From the NCBI GenBank assembly GCA_020846255.1, contig JADLEH010000045.1, positions 1-33,771 on the forward strand: 33,771 nucleotides of DNA, read 5' to 3'. The notes under the pieces were generated by a model. It was given only the letters and a program-made list of their open reading frames with translations. It was not told the DNA's origin and did no database searches. The stretch comes from Propionibacteriaceae bacterium. GTDB taxonomy: Bacteria > Actinomycetota > Actinomycetes > Propionibacteriales > Propionibacteriaceae. This document shows positions 17,801-26,947 of this stretch, piece by piece (position 1 is the first letter of the stretch; every line of letters begins with the position of its first letter). A program made the translations under genes and the position numbers.

Positions 17801-18619
17801 ATGGACCACAGCGGGCGGATCGCCCAGGTGGCTGCGCTGTTCGATCGCGTGGCCCCGACCTACGACACCACCGGCCACCCGTGGTTCACCCCGATCGCAG
17901 CGGCACTGGTCGCTGAAGTGGCTCCGCGGCCGGGGGAGCGGGTGCTCGACATCGGGACCGGCAGGGGGGCAGCCCTCTGGGCGGCCGCGGAAGCTGTCGG
18001 CCCCGGCGGGAGCGCTGCCGGGATCGACATCGCGCCCGGCATGGTGGCAGCGGCCCGCGAGGAGGCGGCCCGGCGCAACGTCTCCGTCCGGATCGAGCTG
18101 GGCGACGCCACCGCCCCGGCCGCCGGCCTCGGTCCGGTCGACCTGATCGTCTCCTCCCTTGTGCTGTTCTTCCTGCCCGACCCGGCCGCAGCCGTTCGCA
18201 GTTGGGTGGATCTGCTGGCGCCGGCCGGGCGCCTCGGCGTGGCCACCTTCGGCCCGCGGGACCCGGTCTGGGAGCGCCTTGATGCAGTTTTCGTCCCGTA
18301 CCTCCCGCCGGAGCTGCTGGACGCGCGGACGTCCGGCTCCCGTGGCCCGTTCGCCAGCGACGAAGGGGTTGCCGGCCTGCTGGCAGCCGCCGGCCTGCGC
18401 GAGGTGCGCACGCGGCACTTCAAGCAGCACCTGCACCTGCGCGATGTCGGGGACTGGCGGCACTGGTCGGGTTCGCACGGCCAGCGCGGCATGTGGGAGG
18501 CGGCCGGCGATGCGGCTCCCGAGGTGCTGGCGCTGGCAGCCGAGCGCCTGGAGGCGGCCCGCGACGGGGACGGCTACACCCTTGGCCAGGATGTGCGCCT
18601 CACCGTCGGGCACAGGTAG
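17801..18619 (+). CDS. Class I SAM-dependent methyltransferase
   Basis: 272 residues. The N-terminus (VAALFDRVAPTYDTTGHPWF) resembles UbiE/COQ5-like small-molecule methyltransferases. The SAM loop VLDIGTGRGAALW is at 48-60, the acidic strand-2 end is GIDIAPGM, motif II/post-II is IELGDATAPA, and VDLIVSSLVLFFLPDP is motif IV. The C-terminal third (FASDEGVAGLLAAAGLREV) is a typical methyltransferase cap. The substrate is not deducible. Flanked by the fba terminator and the purA promoter, so it is a single-gene unit. Confidence 0.87.
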   Translation: MDHSGRIAQVAALFDRVAPTYDTTGHPWFTPIAAALVAEVAPRPGERVLDIGTGRGAALWAAAEAVGPGGSAAGIDIAPGMVAAAREEAARRNVSVRIELGDATAPAAGLGPVDLIVSSLVLFFLPDPAAAVRSWVDLLAPAGRLGVATFGPRDPVWERLDAVFVPYLPPELLDARTSGSRGPFASDEGVAGLLAAAGLREVRTRHFKQHLHLRDVGDWRHWSGSHGQRGMWEAAGDAAPEVLALAAERLEAARDGDGYTLGQDVRLTVGHR

Positions 18620-18663
18620 GCCGGCGGATCTGCGCGCCGGATCCCCTTCCGGGGGCGACCCGG

Positions 18664-18669
18664 TAAAGT
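18664..18669 (+). promoter_or_regulatory. -10 TAAAGT of purA
   Basis: TAAAGT lies 60 bases before the purA ATG, giving a leader of about 50 bases that contains a strong hairpin. No clear -35 is visible. Confidence 0.45.
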
Positions 18670-18671
18670 GA

Positions 18672-20011
<1,340 letters not shown>

Positions 20012-20012
<1 letters not shown>

Positions 20013-20308
20013 TGGACCGCCAGCAGCCAACCCCGTGGTGGGTACCGATCCTGCTGGGCTTCCTCGGCCTCACCGCGGGATTCCTCACCGTTGCCTACCT
20101 CTCCTGGATCCAGGTGGCCGGGCAGGTGTACTGGTTCGGGCTGTTCATGGCGATCGCCAACCTGGCTGCCACCGTCGCGGCGATCGTCGCGACCGGCATG
20201 GACGCCCGCAGTGGGCAGGTGGCCTGGACCTGGTGGGCCGTGCTCGGCAGCTTCGTCGTGGTGAGCATGGCGCTGTTCGGTTTCATGGGCCTCTGGGCAC
20301 CGCGCTGA
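20012..20308 (+). CDS. Small three-helix membrane protein
   Basis: 98 residues from the ATG inside TGATG at the purA stop; in the track it is the C-terminal part of a frame from 19874. Three hydrophobic segments are seen (about 10-31, 38-62, 72-94), with Trp-rich turns (PTPWWVP, QVAWTWW) and a short Arg end. The shape resembles small actinobacterial membrane proteins placed next to biosynthetic genes, such as the cell-division-associated CrgA-like or DUF-type proteins, but I see no diagnostic motif. Coupling to purA is likely positional. Function unknown. Confidence 0.7.
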
Positions 20309-20337
20309 ACGGCGCGGTGGCCGAGGGCCGGCCTCGG

Positions 20338-20343
20338 TAGGAT
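20338..20343 (+). promoter_or_regulatory. -10 TAGGAT, leaderless start of purD
   Basis: TAGGAT lies 6 bases before GTG 20350, with no ribosome binding site. Confidence 0.5.
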
Positions 20344-20349
20344 CGCGGC

Positions 20350-21618
20350 GTGACGAACCTGACCGTGCTGGTGATCGGATCGGGCGGACGGGAACATGCC
20401 CTTGCCTGGGCACTCGGCCGCGACCCGGGCGTGGTCGTGCACGTCGCCCCGGGCAACCCGGGCACAGCCGCGGTCGGCACGAACCATCCGGTGGACGCGA
20501 TGGACGGTGCCGCTGTCGCCGACCTGGCGGTCGCCCTGGGCGCCGGCCTCGTCGTGATCGGGCCGGAGGCCCCGCTGGTCGCCGGTGTTGCCGACGATGT
20601 GCGGGCCCGCGGGATCCCGGTCTTCGGGCCGAGCGCCGCAGCCGCACGGCTGGAGGGGAGCAAGGCCTTCGCCAAGGAGATCATGGCCGCTGCCGGCGTG
20701 CCGACGGCCGACGCGCGGCTCTGCCTCTCGATGGACGAAGTTGTGGCTGCCCTCGACGAGTTCGGCGCCCCCTACGTCGTGAAGGACGACGGGCTGGCTG
20801 CAGGCAAGGGCGTGATCGTCACGGGCGACCGCGACGCCGCCGTCCGGCATGCTGCGAGCTGCCGGCGGGTGATCGTCGAGGAGTTCCTGGACGGGCCGGA
20901 GGTGAGCCTGTTCGCGTTGTCGGACGGCACCGACGTCCTGCCGTTCGAGCCGGCCCAGGACTTCAAGCGGGTGGGGGACGGCGACACCGGACCCAACACC
21001 GGCGGCATGGGCGCCTACACCCCGCTGCCCTGGGCGCCGCCCGGCCTGGTGGCGCAGGTGGTGGCGACCGTGATCCAGCCGACCGTTGACGAGCTCCGCC
21101 GCCGCGGGACGCCCTTCGTCGGGCTGGTCTACGCCGGCCTGGCCCTCACGTCCCGCGGCCTGCGGGTGGTCGAGTTCAACGCCCGCTTCGGCGACCCGGA
21201 GACCCAGCCGCTGCTCACCCGCCTGAAGACCCCGATCGCCGAGGTGCTGCTGGCGGCGGCCACCGGCCGGCTCGCCGGTCACGCTCCCCTGGAGTGGGGC
21301 AGCGGTGCCGCCGTCGGCGTCGTGGTCGCTGCCGACGGTTATCCGGAGGCGCCCCGCAAGGGCGACCCGATCACCGGCGCCGACGTCGAAGGCGTCTTCC
21401 ACGCCGGCACAGCGCTCGACGCCGATGGCCGGCTGGTCAGCGCCGGCGGCCGCGTCCTGACCGTCGTGGGCACCGGTGACGACCTGGCGGCCGCGCGCGA
21501 GGCCGCCTACGCCAAGGTGGCCCTGATCGACCTGCCCGGCGGCTTCCATCGCACCGACATCGCCCTCAAGGCCGCACAAACGGGGACAGTCCCCTTTCCA
21601 GTTCAGGAGAAGGCATGA
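20350..21618 (+). CDS. purD: Phosphoribosylamine-glycine ligase (GAR synthetase)
   Basis: 422 residues. An ATP-grasp enzyme joining phosphoribosylamine and glycine, step 2 of IMP synthesis. The N-terminal domain begins VLVIGSGGREHALAW. GPEAPLVAGVADD and FGPSAAAARLEGSKAFAKEIM mark the A domain, YVVKDDGLAAGKGVIV is the ATP-grasp lysine strand, GPNTGGMGAYTPLPW is the PurD signature, and VVEFNARFGDPETQPLL carries the metal-binding residues. GTG start with leaderless -10. It overlaps purB by ATGA, so purD and purB are cotranscribed. The protein ends with a short extension rich in Thr/Pro/Phe. Confidence 0.97.
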   Translation: MTNLTVLVIGSGGREHALAWALGRDPGVVVHVAPGNPGTAAVGTNHPVDAMDGAAVADLAVALGAGLVVIGPEAPLVAGVADDVRARGIPVFGPSAAAARLEGSKAFAKEIMAAAGVPTADARLCLSMDEVVAALDEFGAPYVVKDDGLAAGKGVIVTGDRDAAVRHAASCRRVIVEEFLDGPEVSLFALSDGTDVLPFEPAQDFKRVGDGDTGPNTGGMGAYTPLPWAPPGLVAQVVATVIQPTVDELRRRGTPFVGLVYAGLALTSRGLRVVEFNARFGDPETQPLLTRLKTPIAEVLLAAATGRLAGHAPLEWGSGAAVGVVVAADGYPEAPRKGDPITGADVEGVFHAGTALDADGRLVSAGGRVLTVVGTGDDLAAAREAAYAKVALIDLPGGFHRTDIALKAAQTGTVPFPVQEKA

Positions 21619-23033
21619 TCCCCAACGTCCTCGCCAACCGGTACGCCTCCGCGGCCATGCGCGAGATCTGGTCGCCCGAAGCGAAGATCGTCGCCGAGCG
21701 CCGGCTGTGGCTGGCCGTGCTGCGGGCCCAGGCCGAACTCGGGGTCGACTTCGGCGGTGACGATCCGACGGCTGTGATCGCCGACTACGAAAGGGTCGCG
21801 GAGCAGGTCGACCTGGACAGCATCGATGCGAGGGAGCGGGTGACCCGCCACGACGTGAAGGCGAGGATCGAGGAGTTCAACGCCCTCGCCGGACACGAGC
21901 ACGTGCACAAGGGCATGACCAGCCGCGACCTCACGGAGAACATCGAGCAGCGCCAGCTGCTCAGCTCCCTCGAACTGGTGCGGGAACGGATCGTCACCGT
22001 CGCCGTCAACCTGGCCCGGCTCGCCGTGCAGTACCGGGACCTGCCGATGGCCGGCCGCTCGCACAACGTCGCTGCCCAGACCACGACGCTCGGCAAGCGG
22101 TTCGCCTCGGCAGCGGACGAGCTGCTGGTCGCGTTCGCGCGTGTCGACGAGCTGATCGGACGCTACCCCGCCCGCGGCATCAAGGGTCCGATGGGCACCG
22201 GCCAGGACATGCTCGACCTGCTCGGCGGCGACCAGGCCAGACTGGCCGAACTGGAGCAGCGGGTCGCCGCGCACCTCGGCTTCGGCGGCGTGTTCACGGC
22301 AACCGGGCAGGTCTATCCGCGCTCCCTCGACTACGAGGTCCTGACCGCGCTGGTGCAGGTGGCCGCCGGGCCGTCGAGCCTGGCCACCACGATCCGGCTG
22401 ATGGCCGGCCAGGAACTGGTCACCGAGGGCTTCGCCGAGGGCCAGGTCGGGTCGTCGGCGATGCCGCACAAGATGAACACCCGCTCCTGCGAGCGGGTCA
22501 ACGGGCTGGCCGTTGTGCTGCGGGGCTACGCCTCGATGGCCGGCGAACTCGCCGGCAACCAGTGGAACGAGGGCGACGTCTCCTGCTCGGTGGTCCGACG
22601 GGTGGCTCTCCCGGACGCCTGTTACGCCCTCGACGGCCTGTTCGAGACCTTCCTCACCGTCCTCGCCGAGTTCGGCGCCTTCCCGGCCGTGATCGAGGCA
22701 GAACTGCAGCGCTTCCTGCCCTTCCTCACCACCACACGGGTGCTGATGGCGGCCGTCCGCGCCGGTGTCGGACGCGAGACCGCGCACGAGGTGATCAAGG
22801 AGCACGCCGTCGCCGTGGCGCTGGGGATGCGGGCCGGGGGAGCCAACGACCTCTACGAGCGGCTGGCAGCAGACCCCCGCCTCGGCCTGACCAGGCAACA
22901 GCTGGGCGGGATCGACCCGCTGGAGCTCACCGGGTCGGCGCGCGGCCAGGTCGACGTCATCGCTGCCCGGGTGGCGGCACTGGCCGCACGGTTCCCGGCC
23001 GGCGCCGCGTACCACCCGGGTGCCGTGTTGTGA
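21615..23033 (+). CDS. purB: Adenylosuccinate lyase
   Basis: 472 residues, starting in an ATGA overlap with purD and preceded by AGGAGAAGG. It eliminates fumarate from SAICAR (step 8 of IMP synthesis) and from adenylosuccinate (to AMP). MTSRDLTENIEQRQL, RSHNVAAQTTTLGKRFASAADEL, GPMGTGQDML and the fumarase/aspartase-superfamily signature GSSAMPHKMNTRSCERVNG with its catalytic Ser loop are all present. This sequence style belongs to the longer actinobacterial PurB group. The stop overlaps the next start (GTGA). Its product feeds both the de novo route and, with the PurA product, AMP formation. Confidence 0.97.
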   Translation: MIPNVLANRYASAAMREIWSPEAKIVAERRLWLAVLRAQAELGVDFGGDDPTAVIADYERVAEQVDLDSIDARERVTRHDVKARIEEFNALAGHEHVHKGMTSRDLTENIEQRQLLSSLELVRERIVTVAVNLARLAVQYRDLPMAGRSHNVAAQTTTLGKRFASAADELLVAFARVDELIGRYPARGIKGPMGTGQDMLDLLGGDQARLAELEQRVAAHLGFGGVFTATGQVYPRSLDYEVLTALVQVAAGPSSLATTIRLMAGQELVTEGFAEGQVGSSAMPHKMNTRSCERVNGLAVVLRGYASMAGELAGNQWNEGDVSCSVVRRVALPDACYALDGLFETFLTVLAEFGAFPAVIEAELQRFLPFLTTTRVLMAAVRAGVGRETAHEVIKEHAVAVALGMRAGGANDLYERLAADPRLGLTRQQLGGIDPLELTGSARGQVDVIAARVAALAARFPAGAAYHPGAVL

Positions 23034-24181
23034 GTCCGGCCGGCCGGCGCGGCCGCCGGGTGGCGCGGCGCGGGCGACCATCGAGGAGGACCCTGGCCTG
23101 GGCCGGCTCGCTGCTGGGCGGGCTGGGCGTCGGTGCCGTCGTCACTGCGCTGGTCCTCGCGCAGGCACCGCCGCCGCCGCCCACCCTCCCGACGCAGCAG
23201 GCGGCGAGTGCCCCGGGCACCCCGAGCCCAACCCTGACCCAGGCCGAGCCGGAGACCGGCGGCGTGCTGCGGGTGTACAGCAACAACATCGAGAACCTCG
23301 TCCGGAACGAGGCCGACGGCGCCTGCTCGCGGGTCACCGAACTCGAGCACCTCTCCTCGATGCTGGTCGACGACGCCGGGCGTCCAGGCACCGCCGACGT
23401 GGCGCCACCCGACCTGCTGCTGCTGCAGCAGGTGAGCGGCGGCGCGCAGGCCAAGACTTACGCCGACCGGCTCTCGGTTCGGTTCGGCTACCCCGTCGGC
23501 ACGTATCGCTTCACCGTCGCCTGGGACGACCCGCTGGGTTGGGGGGTGACGCATGACTGCCGGGTCCGCGCCCTCGGCAACGACAAGAGCAAGCAGACGA
23601 ACGGGATCATCTACAACACCCGCACCCTCACCCTGACCGACCGGGCCGTCTTCGCCGCCGGCTGGCTACGGCCCGGCACGGCTTTCGCGAACGGCCGTGG
23701 GTGCACCACCTACGGGCCGGAGAGCAGGGACGCGAAGCCCAGCCGGGCCCACAAGTGGCAGCGGACCACGGCCGTCGCTGCGCGGTTCACGATCAACGGG
23801 AGCGGGACCACGGTCTTCGCCGCCACCATGCACCTGCCCCACCAGAACCTCTTCCACGGCTGCGCCGGCTACCGGGACACCGGTGTCGGGGGCAGCGGCA
23901 TCCGGCTGGACGAGGCAGCCACCAGGCTGCTGCGGCACTCGAAGCTGCGGGTGATCGGCGTCGACGCCAACCGCACGCGGCTCGATCCGGCGGTGCTCGA
24001 CGACTACGGGCTGACCGGCTACGGCAGCACCGACACGCTCGGGCACATCAAGATCGACTACCTCTTCGTCAGGGGCGCCGTCCAGCCGTCCGCCATCGAC
24101 CACACCGTGCCCGGCACCGACTCCGACCACCTCGCCCTGTACGGCTTCATCGACTATGGCCACGACACGGGGAAGGCCTGA
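23030..24181 (+). CDS. Membrane-anchored endonuclease/exonuclease/phosphatase-family protein
   Basis: 383 residues from GTG 23030, overlapping the purB stop as GTGA; the track frame from 22562 is antiparallel-free shadow before that point. A very basic N-terminus (about 20 residues), one membrane helix (22-44) and a Pro/Thr/Ser linker lead to a domain with the layout of the DNase I-like superfamily: RVYSNNIENL, DLLLLQQV, ATMHLPH, VIGVDANR, and a final TDSDHLALYG with Asp366/His367. The metal-binding Glu usually found in LQE reads Gln (Gln134). It should face outside the cell. Family members cut nucleic acids, phosphoinositides or sphingolipids; the substrate here is unknown. Placement in the pur cluster may be fortuitous. 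Confidence 0.8.
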   Translation: MSPAGRRGRRVARRGRPSRRTLAWAGSLLGGLGVGAVVTALVLAQAPPPPPTLPTQQAASAPGTPSPTLTQAEPETGGVLRVYSNNIENLVRNEADGACSRVTELEHLSSMLVDDAGRPGTADVAPPDLLLLQQVSGGAQAKTYADRLSVRFGYPVGTYRFTVAWDDPLGWGVTHDCRVRALGNDKSKQTNGIIYNTRTLTLTDRAVFAAGWLRPGTAFANGRGCTTYGPESRDAKPSRAHKWQRTTAVAARFTINGSGTTVFAATMHLPHQNLFHGCAGYRDTGVGGSGIRLDEAATRLLRHSKLRVIGVDANRTRLDPAVLDDYGLTGYGSTDTLGHIKIDYLFVRGAVQPSAIDHTVPGTDSDHLALYGFIDYGHDTGKA

Positions 24182-24190
24182 GGCACCCGT

Positions 24191-24196
24191 TAGGCT
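24191..24196 (+). promoter_or_regulatory. -10 TAGGCT, leaderless start of purC
   Basis: TAGGCT lies 6 bases before GTG 24203 within the 21-base gap after the previous stop; no ribosome binding site is present. Confidence 0.5.
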
Positions 24197-24202
24197 GGCG
24201 CC

Positions 24203-25060
24203 GTGCTCGACCAACCGATTCACGTGGGCAAGGTCCGCAGGCTCTACGCCTGGCCGCAGGACCGCTACCTGATGGTCGCCACCGATGCGATCTCAGCCTT
24301 CGACCATGTCCTGCCGACCGAGATCCCGGACAAGGGCAGGGTGCTCACCCAATTGTCGCTGTGGTGGTTCGACCAGCTGCAGTTCCCGAACCACGTCGTC
24401 TCGACGCAGGTCCCGGCCGAGGTCGCCGGCCGGGCAGTGATCGTGGAGAAGCTCGACATGGTGCCGGTGGAGTGCGTCGCCCGCGGCTACCTGACCGGCT
24501 CGGGCTGGGCCGAGTACAGCGCTTCGGGCACGGTGTGCGGGATCCCGCTGCCGGACGGCCTGCTGGACGGCTCCAAGCTGCCCCGGCCGATCTTCACCCC
24601 GGCGATCAAGGCGCCGCTGGGTGAGCACGACGAGAACGTCGACTTCGCCACCATCGCCGGGTTGCACGGAGCCGACCTGGCCGGGCGGCTGCGGGAGGCG
24701 ACGCTGGCGCTCTACAGCCGGGCCGCCGACCTGGCAGCCGCGCGGGGCATCATCCTCGCCGACACCAAGTTCGAGTTCGGGTTGCGGGACGGCGAGCTGG
24801 TGCTGGCCGACGAGGTGCTGACGCCGGACTCCTCACGGTTCTGGGACGCGGCCGCCTGGCAGCCCGGGCGGAGCCTGCCCAGTTTCGACAAGCAGTACGT
24901 CCGGGACTGGCTGGCGCACGATTCCGGCTGGGACCGGGTCTCGCCGCCGCCCCCGTTGCCCCCAGAGGTGGTCGCCGCCACCCGGGAGCGCTACCTCGAG
25001 GCCTATCGAAGGCTCACCGGCCGCCAGTTGGGGGCACCCGAGCCGGACGCGGGAGGCTGA
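24203..25060 (+). CDS. purC: SAICAR synthetase
   Basis: 285 residues, the long actinobacterial form. It condenses CAIR with aspartate using ATP, step 7 of IMP synthesis. VGKVRRLYAW is the ATP-binding beta hairpin, ATDAISAFDHVLPTEIPDKG is the substrate-binding signature, and VECVARGYLTGSGW, AIKAPLGEHDENVDFATI, ILADTKFEFG and LADEVLTPDSSRFW are all intact family motifs. GTG start with leaderless -10. It is followed by a hairpin and then by the separately promoted purS. Confidence 0.97.
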   Translation: MLDQPIHVGKVRRLYAWPQDRYLMVATDAISAFDHVLPTEIPDKGRVLTQLSLWWFDQLQFPNHVVSTQVPAEVAGRAVIVEKLDMVPVECVARGYLTGSGWAEYSASGTVCGIPLPDGLLDGSKLPRPIFTPAIKAPLGEHDENVDFATIAGLHGADLAGRLREATLALYSRAADLAAARGIILADTKFEFGLRDGELVLADEVLTPDSSRFWDAAAWQPGRSLPSFDKQYVRDWLAHDSGWDRVSPPPPLPPEVVAATRERYLEAYRRLTGRQLGAPEPDAGG

Positions 25061-25065
25061 GTTTG

Positions 25066-25093
25066 CGGGCTGGGCCGGACACGGGCCGGCCCG
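25066..25093 (+). terminator. Imperfect GC hairpin between purC and purS
   Basis: CGGGCTGGGCC and GGGCCGGCCCG can pair in 10 of 11 positions (one G-U, one mismatch) around a 6-base loop, 6 bases after the purC stop. It may be a terminator or attenuator and ends just upstream of the purS -10. Confidence 0.4.
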
Positions 25094-25103
25094 GGTCGCC
25101 GGT

Positions 25104-25109
25104 TAGACT
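25104..25109 (+). promoter_or_regulatory. -10 TAGACT, leaderless start of purS
   Basis: TAGACT lies 7 bases before ATG 25117, with no ribosome binding site. It supports the short PurS start over the 25063 ORF start. Confidence 0.55.
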
Positions 25110-25116
25110 CCCTGCC

Positions 25117-25359
25117 ATGGCCCGAGTGATCGTTGACGTGATGCCCAAGCCCGAAATCCTCGACCCGCAGGGCAAGGCCGTGACCGGAGCACTGCGCCGG
25201 CTCGGCTTCTCCGGGTTGTCGGTCCGGCAGGGCAAGCGGTTCGAGATCGAGGTGGACGGGGAGGTGACCCCGGAGCGCCTCGACGACATCCGCCGGCTGG
25301 CCGAGACCCTGCTGGCCAACACCGTCATCGAGTCCTTCGACGTCCGGACCGACCAGTGA
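25117..25359 (+). CDS. purS: FGAM synthase subunit PurS
   Basis: 80 residues from ATG 25117 (the track ORF adds 18 unsupported codons). PurS is the small dimeric part of the three-part formylglycinamidine ribonucleotide synthase and bridges PurQ and PurL so that ammonia can pass between them. [22 protein letters not shown] is nearly the family consensus, followed by the [19 protein letters not shown] strand pair and a [12 protein letters not shown] end. It overlaps purQ by GTGA, fixing an equimolar coupling. PurL, the large subunit, is about 5 kb downstream on the same strand. Confidence 0.96.
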   Translation: MARVIVDVMPKPEILDPQGKAVTGALRRLGFSGLSVRQGKRFEIEVDGEVTPERLDDIRRLAETLLANTVIESFDVRTDQ

Positions 25360-26036
25360 CGGCACGCGTCGGCGTGGTGACCTTCCCCGGATCACTGGAC
25401 GACTCCGACGCGGCCCGCGCCGTCCGGTTGAGCGGTGCGGAGCCGGTGCCGCTCTGGCACGCCAGTGACACCTTCGATGTGGACGCGGTCATCCTGCCCG
25501 GTGGGTTCTCCTACGGCGACTACCTGCGCTGCGGCGCGATCGCGCGGTACTCCCCGGTGATGGGCGAGGTCATCCGGCGGGCCAACACCGGCATGCCGGT
25601 GCTGGGCATCTGCAACGGCTTCCAGGTCCTTTGCGAGGCCCACCTGCTGCCGGGAGCCCTGATCCGCAACGACCGGCGCACCTTCGTCTGCCGCGACCAG
25701 AAGCTGCTGGTGGAATCCACCGACACCGTCTGGACCTGCGACTTCGAGCCGGGCGACGAGATCGTGATCGCCCTCAAGAACGGTGAGGGCAACTACCAGG
25801 CCGACGCCGAGACCATCCGGAGGCTCGAAGGGGAGAACCGGGTGGTGTTCCGCTACCTGGAGGTGAACCCCAACGGTTCAACCAACGACATCGCCGGGAT
25901 CACCAACGAGCGCGGGAACGTGGTCGGACTGATGCCGCATCCGGAGCACAACGTCGAGGAACTCTCCGGTGCCTCGACCGACGGCCTGACGTTCTTCAGC
26001 AGCGTCCAGCGGTTCCTCGGCGCAACTGTCAGCTGA
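25356..26036 (+). CDS. purQ: FGAM synthase glutaminase subunit PurQ
   Basis: 226 residues. A class I glutamine amidotransferase that frees ammonia for PurL (step 4 of IMP synthesis). Nucleophile Cys86 is in GICNGFQVL, and the catalytic His195 and Glu197 are in [27 protein letters not shown] is the oxyanion-strand signature of PurQ. It starts at GTG in the purS stop. Its last 8 bases overlap the tail of the convergent kinase-type gene, leaving no room for a terminator between them. Confidence 0.97.
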   Translation: MTARVGVVTFPGSLDDSDAARAVRLSGAEPVPLWHASDTFDVDAVILPGGFSYGDYLRCGAIARYSPVMGEVIRRANTGMPVLGICNGFQVLCEAHLLPGALIRNDRRTFVCRDQKLLVESTDTVWTCDFEPGDEIVIALKNGEGNYQADAETIRRLEGENRVVFRYLEVNPNGSTNDIAGITNERGNVVGLMPHPEHNVEELSGASTDGLTFFSSVQRFLGATVS

Positions 26037-26931
26037 CCGCGCGGGCGACCAGCCCGGACAGCGGTGAACCCGGGTCCAGCCCGGCCAGCCGGGCGGCGCC
26101 GTCCAGCGCGTTGCCCATGGGCTCGGTGAGCTCGAGGGTCGGCCACTGCATCCGCAGGTAGCGGACGAACCTGGAGCGGATGTTCGTCGAGCGCAGCACC
26201 TGGCCGAGGGTGCAGACCGACGGGTCGTGCATGGCGCAGGCCCGGCGCAGCCCGGCCAGAACCGACTCACTCAGCTCGGCCGCTGCGGAATCGATGATCC
26301 TGGCAGCCACCGAATCACTGCCGGCCAGCTCGTCGACCACCTGGGCGAAGTCGGCGATCCGGCTCACCCGGCGCTCGTCGGACTGCAGCTCGACGTAGGC
26401 GCCCCGCAGATCGCCGAAGAGAGCTTCCAGCCGGTCGGTCAGCACCGTGAGCTGGCCGCGGCGGTCGAAGCCGCGCATCGCCGCCTCCATCCCGGCCCGG
26501 CCGATCCAGTAGGCGCTGCCGGCGTCACCGATCAGGTAACCCCAGCCGTCCACCCGCGCCACCGTCCGCCCGACGGCGAGGGTCACCACGCCGGTGCCGG
26601 CAGCGATCACAGCTCCCTGCCGGTCGCCGAGGGCGCCGAGGTAGTTGGTGGTGGCGTCGTGGGCCACAGCGACCTCGCGGACGCCGTGGCGGCTGAGCAG
26701 CCCGAGCAGCTCGGTGGCCTCAGGGGTGACAAGCCCGGAGCAGCCCACTCCGACGAACGCCGGCGCCAGACCGTTGGCAGTGATCAGGTCGCCGATCACG
26801 GCGGCGAGTTGCGGCATCAGCGGTCGATCGGTGAGCACGCCCGGGGCCTCGCCGTCGATGCGGTCCCTGCCGTGCTCCCAGCGCAGGCGGATGCCGGTCT
26901 GGCCGGCGTCGACGGCGAGCCGCTCGATCAT
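26029..26931 (-). CDS. BadF/BadG/BcrA/BcrD-type ATPase, N-acetylglucosamine-kinase-like
   Basis: 300 residues of the sugar-kinase/actin-like ATPase fold. PHOSPHATE-1 region [14 protein letters not shown] (the usual DGG..T is DAGQT), [17 protein letters not shown], the PHOSPHATE-2 loop [12 protein letters not shown], and [22 protein letters not shown], which corresponds to the GDEGSG motif of N-acetylglucosamine kinases with Glu changed to Ala. The last part ([16 protein letters not shown]) departs from the usual GGV adenosine motif. It likely phosphorylates an amino sugar or related compound in the cytoplasm, but the motif changes leave this open. It has its own leaderless -10 after pabBC. 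It converges on purQ with an 8-base overlap. Confidence 0.82.
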   Translation of the reverse strand: MIERLAVDAGQTGIRLRWEHGRDRIDGEAPGVLTDRPLMPQLAAVIGDLITANGLAPAFVGVGCSGLVTPEATELLGLLSRHGVREVAVAHDATTNYLGALGDRQGAVIAAGTGVVTLAVGRTVARVDGWGYLIGDAGSAYWIGRAGMEAAMRGFDRRGQLTVLTDRLEALFGDLRGAYVELQSDERRVSRIADFAQVVDELAGSDSVAARIIDSAAAELSESVLAGLRRACAMHDPSVCTLGQVLRSTNIRSRFVRYLRMQWPTLELTEPMGNALDGAARLAGLDPGSPLSGLVARAVS

Positions 26932-26937
26932 GGCCTC

Positions 26938-26943
26938 ACCCTA
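26938..26943 (-). promoter_or_regulatory. -10 TAGGGT, leaderless start of kinase-type gene
   Basis: On the minus strand TAGGGT lies 6 bases before ATG 26931, in the 16-base gap after the pabBC stop; no ribosome binding site is present. Confidence 0.5.
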
Positions 26944-26947
26944 GCCA

